Of a stretch of DNA of 51,684 bases, positions 51,359 through 51,684 are shown in pieces (the stretch's first letter is position 1; the number at the start of each line of letters is the position of its first letter). A program made the translations under genes and the position numbers. Below the pieces are notes generated by a model that was not told where the DNA came from, did not search any database, and worked only from the letters and a program-made list of their open reading frames with translations. Source of the stretch: an uncultured SAR86 cluster bacterium (GTDB taxonomy: Bacteria; Pseudomonadota; Gammaproteobacteria; Magnimaribacterales; Magnimaribacteraceae). The DNA is taken from NCBI GenBank assembly GCA_938048695.1, contig CALIUO010000024.1, forward strand, positions 1 to 51,684, in the 5' to 3' direction.

Positions 51359-51684
51359 ATGTATTTTGGATTATCAGAAGAACAAAAAAGTTTAGAAGAA
51401 AATATACATAGATTTCTAGAAGATAATGCTTCATTGGATGTGATTAAAGCGGTTGCAAATGGAGAATCTGAAAAGGCTCAACAAGTGCATCAAGGTATAA
51501 TTGATTTAGGCCTCAGTGGTCTTGTTGTCCCTGAGGAGTATGGTGGTCTTGAACTAAATATGTTGTTTGCAACTGTTGTTGCCTCTGCTCTGGGTTCTGG
51601 AACAGCGCCCGTTCCTTATGCAGGATCTTATGTTATGGCCCCAATTGCAATTAACCTTGGAGGAGATGAGCAACAAAAAAGCAA
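51359..51684 (+). CDS. Acyl-CoA dehydrogenase, second of a pair (3' end outside the window)
   Basis: 108 codons are visible from the ATG at 51359, two bases after the stop of the previous gene. It opens MYFGLSEEQKSLEENIHRFLED and continues with LGLSGLVVPEEYGGLELNML, the N-terminal helical domain of acyl-CoA dehydrogenases. It has the style of the divergent beta-type subunits that pair with a normal subunit. The active-site region is not in the window. Confidence 0.88.
   Translation, partial: MYFGLSEEQKSLEENIHRFLEDNASLDVIKAVANGESEKAQQVHQGIIDLGLSGLVVPEEYGGLELNMLFATVVASALGSGTAPVPYAGSYVMAPIAINLGGDEQQKS

Overview
The window is AT-rich, very gene-dense DNA from what looks like a marine, streamlined gammaproteobacterium. 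Many gene pairs overlap by 1-17 bp and no gene-free stretch exceeds about 200 bp. The housekeeping genes (tdk, serS, lolA, ftsK, trxB, sohB) are gammaproteobacterial in type. The accessory genes are those of an oligotrophic heterotroph: a TonB receptor, several Fe/2-oxoglutarate dioxygenases, acyl-CoA dehydrogenases, DUF3604 proteins, a DUF5117-type metalloprotease and an alkylsulfatase-like lipoprotein. SAR86 or a relative is my best guess from this gene mix, but no rRNA or other marker here proves it. I saw no tRNA, rRNA, CRISPR array, insertion sequence or prophage.

Layout. 1-8310: the end of nadB, a crotonase/alkylsulfatase-like pair, a MATE exporter, then a nucleoside block (tdk, CNT transporter, IPNS-type dioxygenase, adenosine-kinase-like PfkB protein) closed by a clear terminator. 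8325-17101: a large TonB-dependent receptor and the operon ftsK - phosphodiesterase - lolA - serS. 17189-22831: trxB with an enoyl-CoA hydratase, facing the operon SDR - sohB - acuI-like - small membrane protein - flavin monooxygenase. 22930-23740: a TorF-type porin gene with an NtrC-like site, a sigma-54-like promoter and a structured 3' UTR. 23706-29170: acyltransferase, alpha/beta hydrolase, GDPD, UMF1 transporter, a second small membrane protein and a second flavin monooxygenase. 29167-34033: an operon of two cyclic amidohydrolases, a 75-residue Smr-like protein and two dioxygenases. 34125-36617: a metzincin-type protease. 36647-48975: an eight-gene same-strand run of two DUF3604 paralogues, an acyl-CoA dehydrogenase, a single-chain acyl-CoA carboxylase, a PPIase, a HupE protein, an epoxide hydrolase and a GNAT enzyme. 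49080-51684: a near-consensus LexA box on a 62-residue membrane-protein ORF, a steroid-5-alpha-reductase-like protein and a pair of acyl-CoA dehydrogenases.

The most notable signals are three. One is the SOS-box-controlled small membrane protein at 49080-49287. The second is the apparently nitrogen-controlled porin transcript, whose 3' end carries two hairpins with UCCCC loops before the terminator. The third is the repeated pairing of nitronate-monooxygenase-like enzymes with tiny single-span membrane proteins (19911-20042 and 27890-28000), both too short for routine gene calling.
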